A DNA stretch of 64,000 nt from Certhia americana (lineage: Eukaryota; Chordata; Aves; Passeriformes; Certhiidae): NCBI GenBank assembly GCA_018697195.1, contig CM031857.1, positions 63,839,698 to 63,903,697 of the forward strand, in the 5' to 3' direction. Of this stretch, positions 24,970 to 36,187 are shown in pieces (the stretch's first letter is position 1; each line of letters opens with the position of its first letter). A program made the position numbers and the translations under genes. The notes beneath the pieces were generated by a model. It made no database searches. It saw only the letters and a program-made list of their open reading frames with translations, and had not been told where the DNA came from.

Positions 24970-25520
24970 CTTTCTAACAAGCCCAAGTGCAAAGTGCTGC
25001 ATCTGTGTAAGGGAAATCCCATACATGAGGTCAAATGGGGAGAAGTCATTTCGTGCAGCCCTGAGGAGAAGGACTTTGGGGATTCTTGGGGATAAAAAGA
25101 TGGATATGAGACAACTGTGTGAGTTCACTGTCCACAAGGCCACCCTCATCCTGGGCTGCAGCAACAGCAGTGTGGCCAGAAGGCTGAGGGAGACATTTCT
25201 CTCCCTTGTGAGACCCTACCTGGAGTGCTGCATCCAGCTCTGGGGTCCTCAACACAAGATGGACTTGAGCCTTCGAGGGGGTTCAGAAAAGGACCATGAA
25301 GATAGTTAGAAGACATCTCCTACAAAGACAATCTGAGAGGGCTGGGGCTGTACACTGTGGAGAAGCAAATGCTTCAGGGAGGCCTACCTTGCAGAAGTAA
25401 CTTAAGAGGTCTTATGAAAAGGAGGGAGAGGAATTTTTATACAAGCAGATAGTTAGAGTACAAAGAGCAATGATTTTAGCCTGAAAGAGGGCAGTGTTAT
25501 GTTAGATTTTATAATAAATA
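24970..25520 (+). mobile_element. CR1 LINE fragment with the end of the reverse-transcriptase ORF; 3' end missing
   Basis: The plus frame at about 25025-25309 encodes a recognisable C-terminal CR1 ORF2 segment: the residue string FLSLVRPYLECCIQLWGPQ corresponds to the conserved 'LVRPHLEYCVQFWxP' region after the polymerase domain. Frameshifts and a stop follow. The upstream part, AACAAGCCCAAGTGCAAAGT, is the typical CR1 segment preceding it. The copy ends around 25520, inside the region after the reverse transcriptase, and the CR1 3' terminus is missing. Either a deletion removed the end or it is too diverged to see. Dead element. Confidence 0.88.
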
Positions 25521-26825
25521 TGTGTATTTAATTTTTAAATTGCCATAATTGTTTTGTTGATTTGTTTGGGTTTGTTTTTTTTTTTTTTTTTTCCTCCTTA
25601 GCACACTGCATGAATAATATCAAATTTCATTGACTTGAATGGTGGGTGAATCTGAAATATTAAGTAATGGACCAGTACCTTGTTTTATATTTTCCAGTAA
25701 AATACAAGCACAGAAAATTAGACTGACAAGATCAATGGTGTCAAGATAAATGCTCTGTGTTGTATCAACACAGCAAATAATTTGAGCAATTTCAGAAAAA
25801 AATGGTTTTATTTATTTTTATATTAATTCTATTTTTCATAACTAACAGCAAGCTCATTTTTAAAACATATACTCTATCCACCTTAATCAATATTAGTTCA
25901 TTCAGCAATAATTTTCCTTCTATTACCTACATGAGAATATACCTTATAATGTCAACACCAGGGCAATTTGTGTTTCTTTTGTATTTATAGTGTTAATAAA
26001 CCACTCCCTGAAGAGCCATGGCTAGCAGATAATCCTCCACCTTCTTAGTCTTTGGACACATATGGGCATTCATAAAATGTTCTTGAATGTTCTGAGAACT
26101 CCAGACAAATTCTCTGCACAAGAAATATTATTTTGTTAGCTTGATCCTTTGCTGCAGAGAAGTTTTTGGTAAACAGAAGCTGCTACAAAGTTAACTAAAT
26201 AAAAAAGCATAACATCTTTTAAACATGGTAAATGACTGTTCCAAGATCAGAGCAACAGCGAGCATTATCCATACAGTTTAGAAGAGCTGAAGAGAGAAGA
26301 ATTAAATATGTAAAAATAAAAAAGATAAAGCAATTCCAGCTAACTTTTTTGGCAATCAGCATTTTTTTGTTAATGCTGTTGTTTTCTTTTGATTAAATTT
26401 CTGTTCTATTTCAATCCTTTAAAAAAAAACCTCAAAAAACAACAAACGTTAAAGAAGAAAATAGGCAATGCAGAGTTACATACAGAAGAAGACCTTTTAC
26501 ATTTTAGGTCTATCAGAACTGTCTTCATATGCAGTTTTCTAAGTCAGTTAATAGATTCTTCATGATATTTCTCCTGAACTTTTTGCTTTCCTTCTGCTTT
26601 TTAAGCTGATAATCAAGCACTATATCATGCTCACTCTCAGTTCCTAATCTACTGTTTACTTTGGTTGCAAAAAGAAGGCTTTCGTGTCCTGGGAAGGAAA
26701 AAGAAAAGGATATTTAGCAATCATCTAAATGCAGGGTGAGAATAAAGAACTGCATTTACTCCAAGGATTGCAACTAGCTGGTACATGAGCAAAACCAACG
26801 GGGACACTCTTACATTTCCATCTTA
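25521..26825. other. AT-rich non-coding DNA
   Basis: No feature is recognised apart from a T18 run at 25575-25592 and an A/C tract at 26419-26446. Confidence 0.55.
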
Positions 26826-27065
26826 AAATCATAGAATCACAAAATAATCTGAGTTTGAAGTGATCCACAAGGACCATCGAAGTCCTACTCCTGGCCCTGC
26901 ACAGGATCATCCCTTAGAGTCACTCCATGTACCTGAAAGCATTGTCCAAAGACTTGAACTCTGTCAGGCTGGTGCTGTGACCCCTTCCCTGGGGAGCCTG
27001 TTACAGCGTCCAACAACCCTCTGGTGAAGAACCTTTTCCCAAACGTTTCTCTCATAAAACAATGC
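26826..27065 (-). mobile_element. CR1 LINE, 3' UTR fragment, minus strand
   Basis: On the plus strand it starts with AAAATCATAGAATCAC, the reverse complement of the CR1 3' terminus. It continues through GGACCATCGAAGTCC, CCAAAGACTTGAACTCTGTC, CCCTTCCCTGGGGAGCC and CTCTGGTGAAGAACC. It is a 240-base 5'-truncated copy. The two minus-strand open frames of about 60 codons over it are not genes. Confidence 0.92.
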
Positions 27066-30000
27066 AGCATTTTTAGAAGTCAGCATATAAAGCACCACTT
27101 TAAACTATTTAGATTTAACTTCTTTTTGTAGGAACTCATAAAGACTAAAATGAATATTTATATAGTTTTGGGTTTTTTTCTCACACTTCAGTGCACTCTC
27201 ATTTCAATAATTTTTATCAGTTTCCATTGTTCTCAGGCAGTTTATGAAATTCAAAACTGGTCCCAAAATGAGTCCAAATAACCTCATGTAAACAGCTCTT
27301 AAATCCACATAAAATTTTTCATTTATTTGTTTCATTTAATAAAAAAAAAAAAAAAGGTAAAAACTATTCAGAGATTTCAATAGAAAATTTGAGAGAAAAC
27401 TGAATAAGGGTGATTCTTTTCTGAAACTTCCTGATTTTTGAAATATGGAATGTCTAATTCTAAGACCAATTCCATTATTCCATACCTTGGGGTTGTCTAG
27501 CACACCTGCTTATGTGCTGTGAAAAGAAACATGCAATTGACCTGTCCTTAACACAGGTCTGCTTTTACTGCCTCAGGAGATCTGAAGTTAGTTCCTTTCT
27601 TTACCAGGTGGCTGCTAAGAAGACAAGGATAGAGAAAGCACTTTGCACTGGTGGCAGCTGTTAGGGGATGTTGAAATTATGAATGAAAAAATGAAAGAGT
27701 TTCTGTTGAAACTATTGCACTTTTCACATGGAACATTCACTGGCCTACAGTAAGAGTAAGAAAAAGAAATGGATCCTAATTTCTCAGACAGGTTGCATGT
27801 GTCTGTAAATGTTTTGAATGCAAAACACCAAGAACACTAAATGCAGTAAATTCCAGATTTACCAAATTGTAGTTGAGCAGCTAAATACTTTGGACATCCA
27901 GTCATGTTCCTAGTGGCTCTTTAAGAAATTTAGTATTAAAAAAAAAAAAAAATTGAACAATTTCTGTAGAAAATTCTGAGTGCCCCTTCCTCACAACACT
28001 GAATAACTTATAGCCAGGATATATTCTCAAATAGAAAAAAGTAGGGTTGCTTTATGATTCATTGACTATTCATACCCTAGCTAGGAATCTCCTTTCCAAA
28101 TGGGAAGAAAGTAGATTCTTCCAGCACATGACAAAGGAGGAAAACTTGTAAGAATGAAGAATAAATACTCATGCTCCTTACTGAAGATTAACAATATTAG
28201 GTAACATTTTATTCATATGATTAATGTTTAGTAGCTCAAATGTTTAGATATCTAGTTTTCCTCAAGCAGTTTCAGTATTTTCTCTTGACACCTGGAATTT
28301 CAGTGGACATATAGACAATAAACCCCAGAATTTCTTTTTGCATATCTAGTAATTACTGCACTTTCAGACATATATTTTGCAAGTCGAAGTTTTATTTTTC
28401 TAAACAACTTTTGCTCCTTAGTTAAATGTAAAAATGCATTTTTTGCTGTGGAAACAAAGGGGTTTATATTTATGGCATCGTATATGACACTTTTCTGTTC
28501 TTTGAAAAACAGTAAGATTTATTAGATCATTTTTCCTTTGCTGACAATGCTTTATGTGTGTTTAAAATACAGATAATAAAGCTGGTGCATATACTTAGTA
28601 ATATCTGATAAATAAAACAAAAGCTCCACCAAGAGTATGAGTGCAGCAGTATAAAAATTTGAAAGGATATCGTAACAACATCAAATTGATAAAGGTTCAT
28701 TAATTGTTTGTCCTACTGTACTAAGTCATAGACCAACTGACAAGCATATACATAAAGAGAAGATATCTATGAATTGCAACAGTGTAGTTCAGTATAAGAG
28801 CACTTTTTGAAATAAATGAGGTAGCAAATAATATGTAGAATAATGAATATGAAACAGCACTAAACAATAATTCAGAACAAAGCCATAACGATAGAATAGC
28901 CTGAAAACTTCCTATTATGTAGACCATATTTATAAATCAAATAGAGTCCTAGAGCACCCAAATATCACAGATGGTAATTTGCTTGAAGAATGAGATCCAC
29001 ATGTAGAGTATGGTTAGTCACATTAGAAAAAATTATCACTATGATGAATTCAAAGGTAAACTCTTAAGTCTCACTCTCATTTGACTTTATTCCTATGGTT
29101 AACATGTGAAATGCAAAATAATTCGAAAAATGGCAGAAGAAAGTAGAAAAAACTGGGTTTTGACTATCTATGTCTCTTCTACCACATACTAGCACAACAA
29201 TTTTTTCTTACCATTTAGGCCAACAGAACATATAGATAGTCTGTGGTTTATTGTCCTACTCAGAAAATAAAAGGGATTATCTTTATTTCCCAAATTAATT
29301 TATCACAGGGGAAGAAATCTCCTTAAATTTCTGGGATATTTTTAGTTTCTGGGAGGCGACTTGAAAATTTTGCAAATAATTTTGAAAGAAAATGGTAGGT
29401 TAATGTATTAAATTCTCTTTGTCACCAGGAGAAGGGATCCTCTAGTAGAGGAGAAAAATATGGTAGGATATGTGATGCGAAGTGGAACAACATTGTCCAC
29501 TGAACTATAAACACAATAGGCAAGGTTAGTAAGGATCAACCAAAGCACCCACATGAGGGCAAGAAATATTCTGGTATACAATGTCTGACAAGAACATGGA
29601 CACAGGTGTTCCAACACAACTGTGTAACACAGGTTGTTCTACGAAGCTTGAACAAATATGTCAGGTAATAATGAAAGATTCCATGATGAAAAAAAGAGAA
29701 GAAATAATAAAATATTAGCATAGTGAAGCTTCTAAATCCAAGGGAGTATGTCTTTCTGTCAGCCGAGAAAAACAACACCAAGAAACAAGCAGTACAACTA
29801 AACCAGTCCGCTATATTGGCAATGTGTAAAATAAGAGGCTTTCCTTGGAGAGATGTTGTGGTAGCATTATTGATCTCTTCAGACTTTTTGAAACGCTCTA
29901 GCAGAGCTTAAATTAGGTAAAAGTCTACATTCAGAGATACAAGGCAGATGTAAGGCCTTCATTGTCTTCTCTTTCTCACAGAAGATATTTATGGAAATAC

Positions 30001-30388
30001 AAGCAAACTTAAACACTCTTTAAGAGTCAGGGAAAATACTCATAGTTCCATGGTTCTTCTTGAGGACTTGATTTTAAGCTGACCTACAACATTGAAAAAA
30101 AAAATTACATTGTACATCAAATTTTCAGATGTTTTGTTTTACTGAAGACATGGCTTTCAGCTGCAATATAGAGAAAATACAAAGCAAAGCCACAGAAAAT
30201 AAAACTGTATCTTAAAGGGGTACATGAACTACCTGCTAACCTTTATCAACTGTGATCAACTTTACTTCCCTCTAGGATAAAAAAAACTGTCTGGATGGAT
30301 GTGGAGGCCAGTGGACCCAAAGGAATAGGGTTCAGAATGGCCCCTTGGAGGGATGAGTCCTAAGCAAAGGAAATCTCCAATTTTAGGG
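27066..30388. other. Unique AT-rich non-coding DNA
   Basis: No repeat family or gene is recognised. There are A15 runs at 27341-27355 and 27938-27952. Minus-strand open frames of 60-81 codons at 28.7-29.8 kb show no domain. The last 100 bases (30289-30388) are GC-richer and may belong to the following LTR or to an older repeat. Confidence 0.55.
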
Positions 30389-30946
30389 TGAGATGGTAGT
30401 ATATTTCTCATTTTTCCTTGCTGTACATGTAAATGTACCCCAGTTCTGCCTCTGTTGGCTCATTAGCCTCCCCACCCCTTTCTCCCCTTATATGTACTTT
30501 CCCTAGAATGTTCTCCCTTTCATGATTACCCATTGGCCCCATTTTGCCACAGTATCCCACTCCCTACTCCCCCATTTGCTGTAACCCTTTGCCCCTCCTC
30601 TGTACCCCCCCTAAGCCCTTCTCCCATTGGACCTTGTTGCTTGCTCCACCCTCCCTAGTCCTTGTATTTAATCCCTGGACCCTCCATTGTTCTTTATCTT
30701 CATCCCTGGACCCCTTTGGAGTGCTGGACTTAATAACTCCCTTGGAATTCCACGTGAAGCCCCTTTCTGCTCCTCTGCCACTGACCACAAAGCGAGCTAC
30801 CTAGCTTGAGTGCCGTTAGCAAGTGCTTGTGCGTGCCTGTGCATGCCCGTGCCACTGAGCGGCTTCCGCAGGGAGATGCTTTTGGAAGGTTGCAGCACCT
30901 CTACCCCTCACCCCACTGCTATCCTGGCTAGTAGTGGTGCGCAACA
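30389..30946 (+). mobile_element. Probable solo LTR, C-rich U3, related to the LTR at 35480
   Basis: The plus-strand segment has a C-rich pyrimidine U3 of about 250 bases, a TATA-like TATTTAA at 30665-30671 preceded by CTTG, and then a GC-rich U5 containing GAGCGGCTTCCGCAGGGAGA. The layout parallels the better preserved LTR at 35480-36181, which also has CTTGTATTTAA after a C-rich U3. The two right ends can be aligned loosely (CTATCCTGGCTAGT and GGTGCGCA here). The boundaries are approximate, and no target-site duplication was identified. The right edge abuts a CR1. Open frames at 30544-30804 (+) and 30564-30788 (-) come from the stop-poor GC-rich sequence. Confidence 0.65.
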
Positions 30947-30947
30947 G

Positions 30948-32098
30948 ATGGATGAGAGGAGAGTAGTGGATATTGTCTGCCTTGACTTCAGCAAGGCTGG
31001 TATCTCTGTTTCTTACAATACCTTCACAGGCAAAGTGAGGAAGTGTGCACTGGATGAGTAGACAGTGAGGTGGATTAAGAATTGGCTGATAGCAGATCCC
31101 AAATGGTTTTTATCTGTGCCAGAGTCTAATTGGAGTCCTGTCACAAGTGGTGTCCCCTAAGGCTCAATACTGGGACCAGTATTGTTTGACTCACCCATTA
31201 GTGGCTTGGATGAAGGGACAGATGCTTCCTCAGCAAGTTCACTGGTGACACAAAGCTGGGAGGAATGGCCCAGAGGGCTGTGCAGCCCTTCAGAGGGATC
31301 TCGGAAGGCTGGAGAGATGGGCAGAGAGGAGCTGTCTGAAATTCAACAAAAGCAAATGCAGGGTCCTGCACCTGGGGAAGAACAACCACCAGTATAGGCT
31401 GGGGGCTGACCTGCTGGAAAGCAGCTCTGCAGAGAAGGATTTGGCAGTCCTGGTGGACAACAAACTGTCCATGAGTCAGCAGTGTTCCCAGGGGGGTCAA
31501 GGAGGCCAAAGGTACCCTGGGGTACGTTAGGAAGAGCCAGCAGGTGAAGGGAGATGATTCTGCCCCTCTACTCAGCCCTGGTGAAACACATCTGGAGTGC
31601 TGCGTCCAGTTCTGGACTCCTCAGGACAGGAGAGACACGAAGTTCCTGAAGTGGGTCCAGCAGAGGGCAACAAGGATGACTGGGGGACAGGAGCATCTCT
31701 CTTACAAGGAAATGCTGAGGGGTCTAGGCCAGTTTAGTCTTGAGCAGAGATGACTGAGAGCAGACCTCATCAAGGTCTAAAAGTATCTGAGGGGAGGATG
31801 TCCAGAGGATGGAACCAGGCTCTTCCCAATGGAAAGCAACAGGACAAGAGGTAAGAGGCAGAAAGTGACGCTTAGGAAGTTCCACATGAATCTAAAAAAG
31901 AACTTCACTGTGTAAGTGACTGAGTACTGAAACAGATTTCCTAGAGAAGCTGTGGAGTCTCTCTCACTTGAGGTATTAAAGAACCATGTGGACACAGTGC
32001 TATGCCATGTGCTCTAGGATGATTGTGCTGAAGCAGGGAGGTTCAACCCAATGACATCCAGTGGTTCCTTTGAACCTGACCCATTCTGTTATTCTGCA
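30948..32098 (+). mobile_element. CR1 LINE, 1.15 kb copy with degenerate reverse-transcriptase domain and 3' UTR
   Basis: This is the longest CR1 in the window. The plus frame near 30950 encodes VVDIVCLDFSKAG, the polymerase motif A region. The aspartate of 'LDFSKAFD' that belongs to the catalytic set is lost (GI in place of FD). Next comes GGTGTCCCCTAAGGCTCAAT, the 'SGVPQGS' motif with a stop replacing Gln. The ORF2 C-terminal part follows at 31544-31753, with LECCVQFWTPQ and WVQQRATRMT. It ends with the 3' UTR: GAACAGATTTCCTAGAGAA-like sequence at about 31930 and the terminus TTCTGTTATTCTGCA. Stops and frameshifts throughout mean it is inactive. Its 5' truncation coincides with the right edge of the neighbouring LTR. 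Confidence 0.93.
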
Positions 32099-33976
32099 AT
32101 GGCAATGGAAATAGTACTAGTTGACTCTGAGCTGATACACATGGTATTAACTGGTTAGAGAAGAGTGAAAGGTAAGCTCAAGGGACTGAAATAGATTCTG
32201 AGGAGTTGTTAACATATCGTGAAAACAGGTTCATTTGGAAATCTAAATATAGCCTTTCAAAGCACAGGACAAGTACATGAACCATGCATACAATATCATG
32301 GGAGCTGGTAATTAATCAATTAATAGAAATCATAGATGTGCCAAGTAGAGAGGAACAATATAAATGAAGTGGTCAGTTACAGCATGTTTTTATTTTCACA
32401 TAGTCTCATCATTTTCCTCATGAGAAAAAGATGTTTTGGCCTAGAGTGAGCAGCTATGTCTTGCAAATATGTCTTGTCAAGAGACAGTAAGTGAAAAAGA
32501 ATTCTTATCAGTATTTGTCCTTTATATGAGGAGGAAAGAGGCATTTTTCTTCCCTACTACTTTATCAGGCATCTAGTAGGGATGTCCTATTCCAGACAAG
32601 CTGTGTGGGATTTACTTCAAACAAACAGGTGAACTCTTCAACTCAGCCTTAGGGAAAAAAAAAAAAAATTGCAATGGTATAAAATAAATACAATGCAACT
32701 GATCTCTTTTAGGTAGCTACTTCATGATTACAGGAATGGTGTGCAAGAGCAGCCTATTTCTCTGCAATGAGATGAGACTAACTCAAATGTAGAATTTTAC
32801 AATTTAGATCTGCCATTAGCTAAATAAAATAATCTTTGAGATACATAGTCAAATATATAGAGTGCCTATATATATATAACAGTATATTTCAAGGCAAAAT
32901 GTCTTTTTTTTTTGTTTTGGTTTTTTGGGGTTTTTTTTTTTTGTTTTGGTTTTTTTTTGTTATTTATGAAAGAGGAACAGCTCTAGTCCCCACTTGTTTC
33001 ATTTTCTGATAATTTTGGAACAGATTCTGTCACTTAGGTTAATGAAATATAGAGATCTAATGTCCTAAGTATTCTGAAAGACCTTGTAAATATTGCAAAT
33101 AGGAAATGGCACTGTGTAAGTTTTTAGTCAGAAATTGTGTATGCTGAAGAAAAACTTGGGTTCTAAAAATGTATTTTTCTGCAAACCTGCTGAAAAAAAA
33201 AATTGTATTTTCTGATAAACCAGCACAGGATTAGCCTGCTGTCACAGAAATTGGAAATAACAAAGTTGCTGTACTTAAATAATTTGCAGATGGAATGATT
33301 TTGAAACTTTGTAGTCAAAGTTGGCTCTGGGCACCCTACTGCTTCAGGCAATCTTCAGCATTCCACATTTTTAGCTGTCTCATTTAATTTTATATTATGA
33401 CCATATTTCTCTTTTTTTCCCAGCCAATAAAAACTGGTCTATTTTCTATGAAGGTTTTTTTTCTTTCCTTTTTTTTCTCTTTTCTTTTGTCTGCTTGTCT
33501 GATAGTAGGGTTTTCTGTTAGATCCTTGTAAGTTGTCTTTGAAGAGCACCATTTTTTCACCATCTTTTTTTAGCTTTGTCTCACTCTTTCTGTTTAGTAA
33601 CATTTCATTTGCATTTAGCATTTTGAGATCCAACAATTTGTTCACTTCAATAATTTAACGTTACATGTGCTTCCTTGATCTCAACACTCCCCCTAAGTTA
33701 TTCTTTCACATCTCTATTGGTTGTTCCACATATTGTTCACGCCTTCCTGAAATATCTTATCCCTTTTTCTCAGTGTGTACATAAACTGATATGACCATTC
33801 AAACTTCTCATTCTGTAGTCTATAAACACTAAACTATACCCCAGCTAAGGCTTGAACACAGACCTACCTTGAACAAGTACCACACCGATCCAGATTTCCT
33901 CTGTAGGAAAAGTGGGGTTTGTTGGAGTTTTTTGTTTGTTTTGTTTTGCTGAGTTTCTTTCTCTTCTCTAATATGT
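32099..33976. other. AT-rich non-coding DNA with T/G tracts
   Basis: No gene is recognised. A T/G tract at 32902-32960 contains GGGG-T12, and another at 33917-33953 lies just before the LTR. A short (TA)n run is at about 32868-32880. Confidence 0.6.
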
Positions 33977-34530
33977 TGTCCTGGTTTCAGCTAGAGTTAA
34001 TTTGTTCTCAGTGGCTGTTACAGTGCTGTGTTTTGTATTCAGAATGAGAATGGTGTCAATAACACACTGATGTTTTAGTTATTGCTAACTGGTGTTTATC
34101 CTAAACAAGGACTGTTTTCTTGTCTTGTGCTCTGCCAGAGAGGACGAATGCAAAAGAAACTGGGAGGAAGCACAGCTGGGATGGGTGACCTGAACAGACC
34201 AAAGCGATACTCCACACCACAGAACCCTGATCAGGGTTTGGGATGGGGGATCTGGCATCATCAGTGAGCAATTGCATTGTGAAACACTTGGGGTTTTTTT
34301 CCCTTTTTCTTATAATTACAACTATTATTTACCAATTTACCATTTTTATAGATTTTTAAAACATTTTTTATTGAATTAACTTATTTTCAATTACTAAACT
34401 GTTCTTATCACATCATACAAATTTTGCTTTGATTCTCCTCCCCATTTCACCGTGTTGGGCAGGGGAAGAAAGGGGAGTTGAGAAAGTGGCTGTGTGATGC
34501 TTAATTTCCAGTTGGGTTTAAAACACACCA
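33977..34530 (+). mobile_element. ERVL-type solo LTR, copy D, plus strand
   Basis: It starts with the LTR 5' end TGTCCTGGTTTCAGCTAGAG and continues through GTGGCTGTTACAGTGCTGTG, ATAACACACTGATG, GATGGGTGACCTG and TGAGCAATTGCATTGTG. The U5 end has AAACTGTTCTTATC, GATTCTCCTCCCC, GTGGCTGTGTGATGC, then GTTGGGTTTAAAACACACC. Compared with the other copies the central TATA region is absent or replaced (34203-34260), so the core promoter appears lost. The terminal TG is clear and the right end is approximate. No clean target-site duplication was found. No retroviral genes are attached. The plus open frame at 34082-34267 lies inside U3. Confidence 0.85.
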
Positions 34531-35185
34531 CATTACAAGACAAGTGAGTTTTCTTTAGAAACAGAACCTTGAGTTTTCTTTCAAATATGAGTAGAACACT
34601 CTAGGCATTTTCTCAGAATAGGTTTGTCAAAGATTTCAGGTATTTTATTCTGCAAAAATACATAATGCCTTGAGTTCCACTGCTGTGTTCTGTTGACATC
34701 CCTGTATCTTGTCCTCACATTGCCTATCTCACATATTCACATCCCAGAAATTTCATTTTATGTACATTGATTCACTCATTTGCTTATGGCATAAAAGAGT
34801 AATTTCACCAGGACACAGACGACATCAGAACCCCTGTCCAACCTGCTGTAAACAAATACTGAAATTCTCCACAGCCTCTGCTTGGGTGTACTATGTAACA
34901 AACGAGGTAAATTCCAATGTCTGAAGATTCTGCAGACTTCACTACACTCTGGTAGTTTCAACAATACTTCTAAACAAAGTTTCTCACTGAATGAACAGGA
35001 ATTAATCTTACAACCTCCATATCAGTTTTCTATTTATTTATATATTAATGCTTGTTATGTTTAGTGTCATATCCACGATTTTCTATGTTCCTATTATCTT
35101 CTCAGTTAAAAAAACCAAACCAAACAACTTCACTACTTAACATATATTTATACTGAACATGGTTAAATGGAGAATTAGAAAACAA
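34531..35185. other. AT-rich non-coding DNA
   Basis: No feature is recognised. Open frames are at most 71 codons. Confidence 0.55.
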
Positions 35186-35285
35186 NNNNNNNNNNNNNNN
35201 NNNNNNNNNNNNNNNNNNNNNNNNNNNNNNNNNNNNNNNNNNNNNNNNNNNNNNNNNNNNNNNNNNNNNNNNNNNNNNNNNNNNN
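35186..35285. other. Assembly gap, 100 N
   Basis: Exactly 100 N, a length often used as a placeholder for a gap of unknown size. It is immediately followed by a 38-T homopolymer, which probably caused the assembly break. Confidence 0.99.

Positions 35286-35323
<38 letters not shown>
35286..35323. repeat. Poly(T), at least 38 bases, at the gap edge
   Basis: An uninterrupted T38 bordering the gap, so its true length is unknown. It could be the complement of the poly(A) tail of a minus-strand retrocopy extending rightwards, but the adjacent sequence does not show a recognisable 3' UTR. Confidence 0.95.
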
Positions 35324-35327
<4 letters not shown>

Positions 35328-35479
35328 AACAGCAACAACTGAAATCAAGTAGGACTTTCAACCTCAGTTTTGACATCAGAGATAAAAAGACTTGCAATAT
35401 TTTATGCAGGCTTCTGGATATCATTATCATCTCAGTTGTGTAAAACAGCTGAGGTTTTTCCGGTATTAAAGTTATGGTG

Positions 35480-36181
35480 TGTTGTGGCCAGTATTTATTT
35501 TTAACGCATTGTTTCGTGTTTAATGTTTGCACTGTTAAATGGTTCATTCTATGTAACCCTGTTGCTCCCCCGAGTTGGTTTGCTCCTACTTTGTATCCTC
35601 CCCGTCCTTGCCCTATATGGAATTTCCCCGCCTTTTATTCCAGTACCTTCCCTGTCCATCATCCTAGCCCTACCCCTTGTTCCAGCACCTTCCCTGTCAG
35701 TCCTTCCCTCGCCCAATCCCATGTGTGTACCACCCCCTGGGTGTTCTGGGGTGTCACCCTCAACTTGACACCCTATTGGGGCATCTGCCCTCCCTTCTCC
35801 TCCCCCTCAGCCCGGTTGGCCCAGGGACCCTGATGTAACCCCTTCACTCTTCCCCTGAAATCTCCACATTGGCTGTTCATTTGTATCAGCCCCTCTGTGT
35901 TACCTTGTATTTAACCACGTGCACAGTAGTGCTCGGGGTTTCTTCTGGTGGGGTCTGCTTCAGCTGTGCTGCCTCCAACAAACCTGTCGGAACCTCACCC
36001 AGGAGTGGCCCCTCCTTTCTCCTTAACCTGAACCCTGCTGCGGCTTAGCATCTCAATCACCGTAGAGACTCCAGCTCTTCAGGTTCTGACATTGGCCCTA
36101 ACCCCTGCTGTGGCCGTTCCCCACTCCCGGCGTAGTGCCCGAGTGCACCTGAGCTAGCCTGGACTCCGTTGGGCCGCGTCA
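35480..36181 (+). mobile_element. 702 bp solo LTR with perfect 6 bp target-site duplication
   Basis: This is the best-preserved retroviral remnant in the window. It starts TGTTGTGGCCAG and ends GGCCGCGTCA, the canonical TG...CA termini, and is flanked on both sides by ATGGTG (35474-35479 and 36182-36187). A 6 bp duplication is typical of class II (beta/ERVK-like) integrations. U3 is C-rich, a TATA-like TATTTAA is at 35908-35914, and the GC-rich R/U5 follows. There is no internal region, so it arose by LTR-LTR recombination. The intact ends suggest it is younger than the ERVL-type copies. Plus open frames of 81 and 119 codons at 35.47-35.83 kb are proline/serine-rich readings of the C-rich U3, not genes. 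Confidence 0.9.
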
Positions 36182-36187
36182 ATGGTG

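Noticed and set aside
25025..25309. 94-codon plus frame as a host gene exon
   Set aside because: It encodes the C-terminal CR1 reverse-transcriptase region and is part of a dead LINE.
30389..36181. LTRs at 30.4 and 35.5 kb as the two ends of one provirus
   Set aside because: They are same-oriented and related but clearly not identical. A CR1 and an unrelated LTR lie between them, no gag/pol/env sequence is present, and the right LTR has its own target-site duplication.
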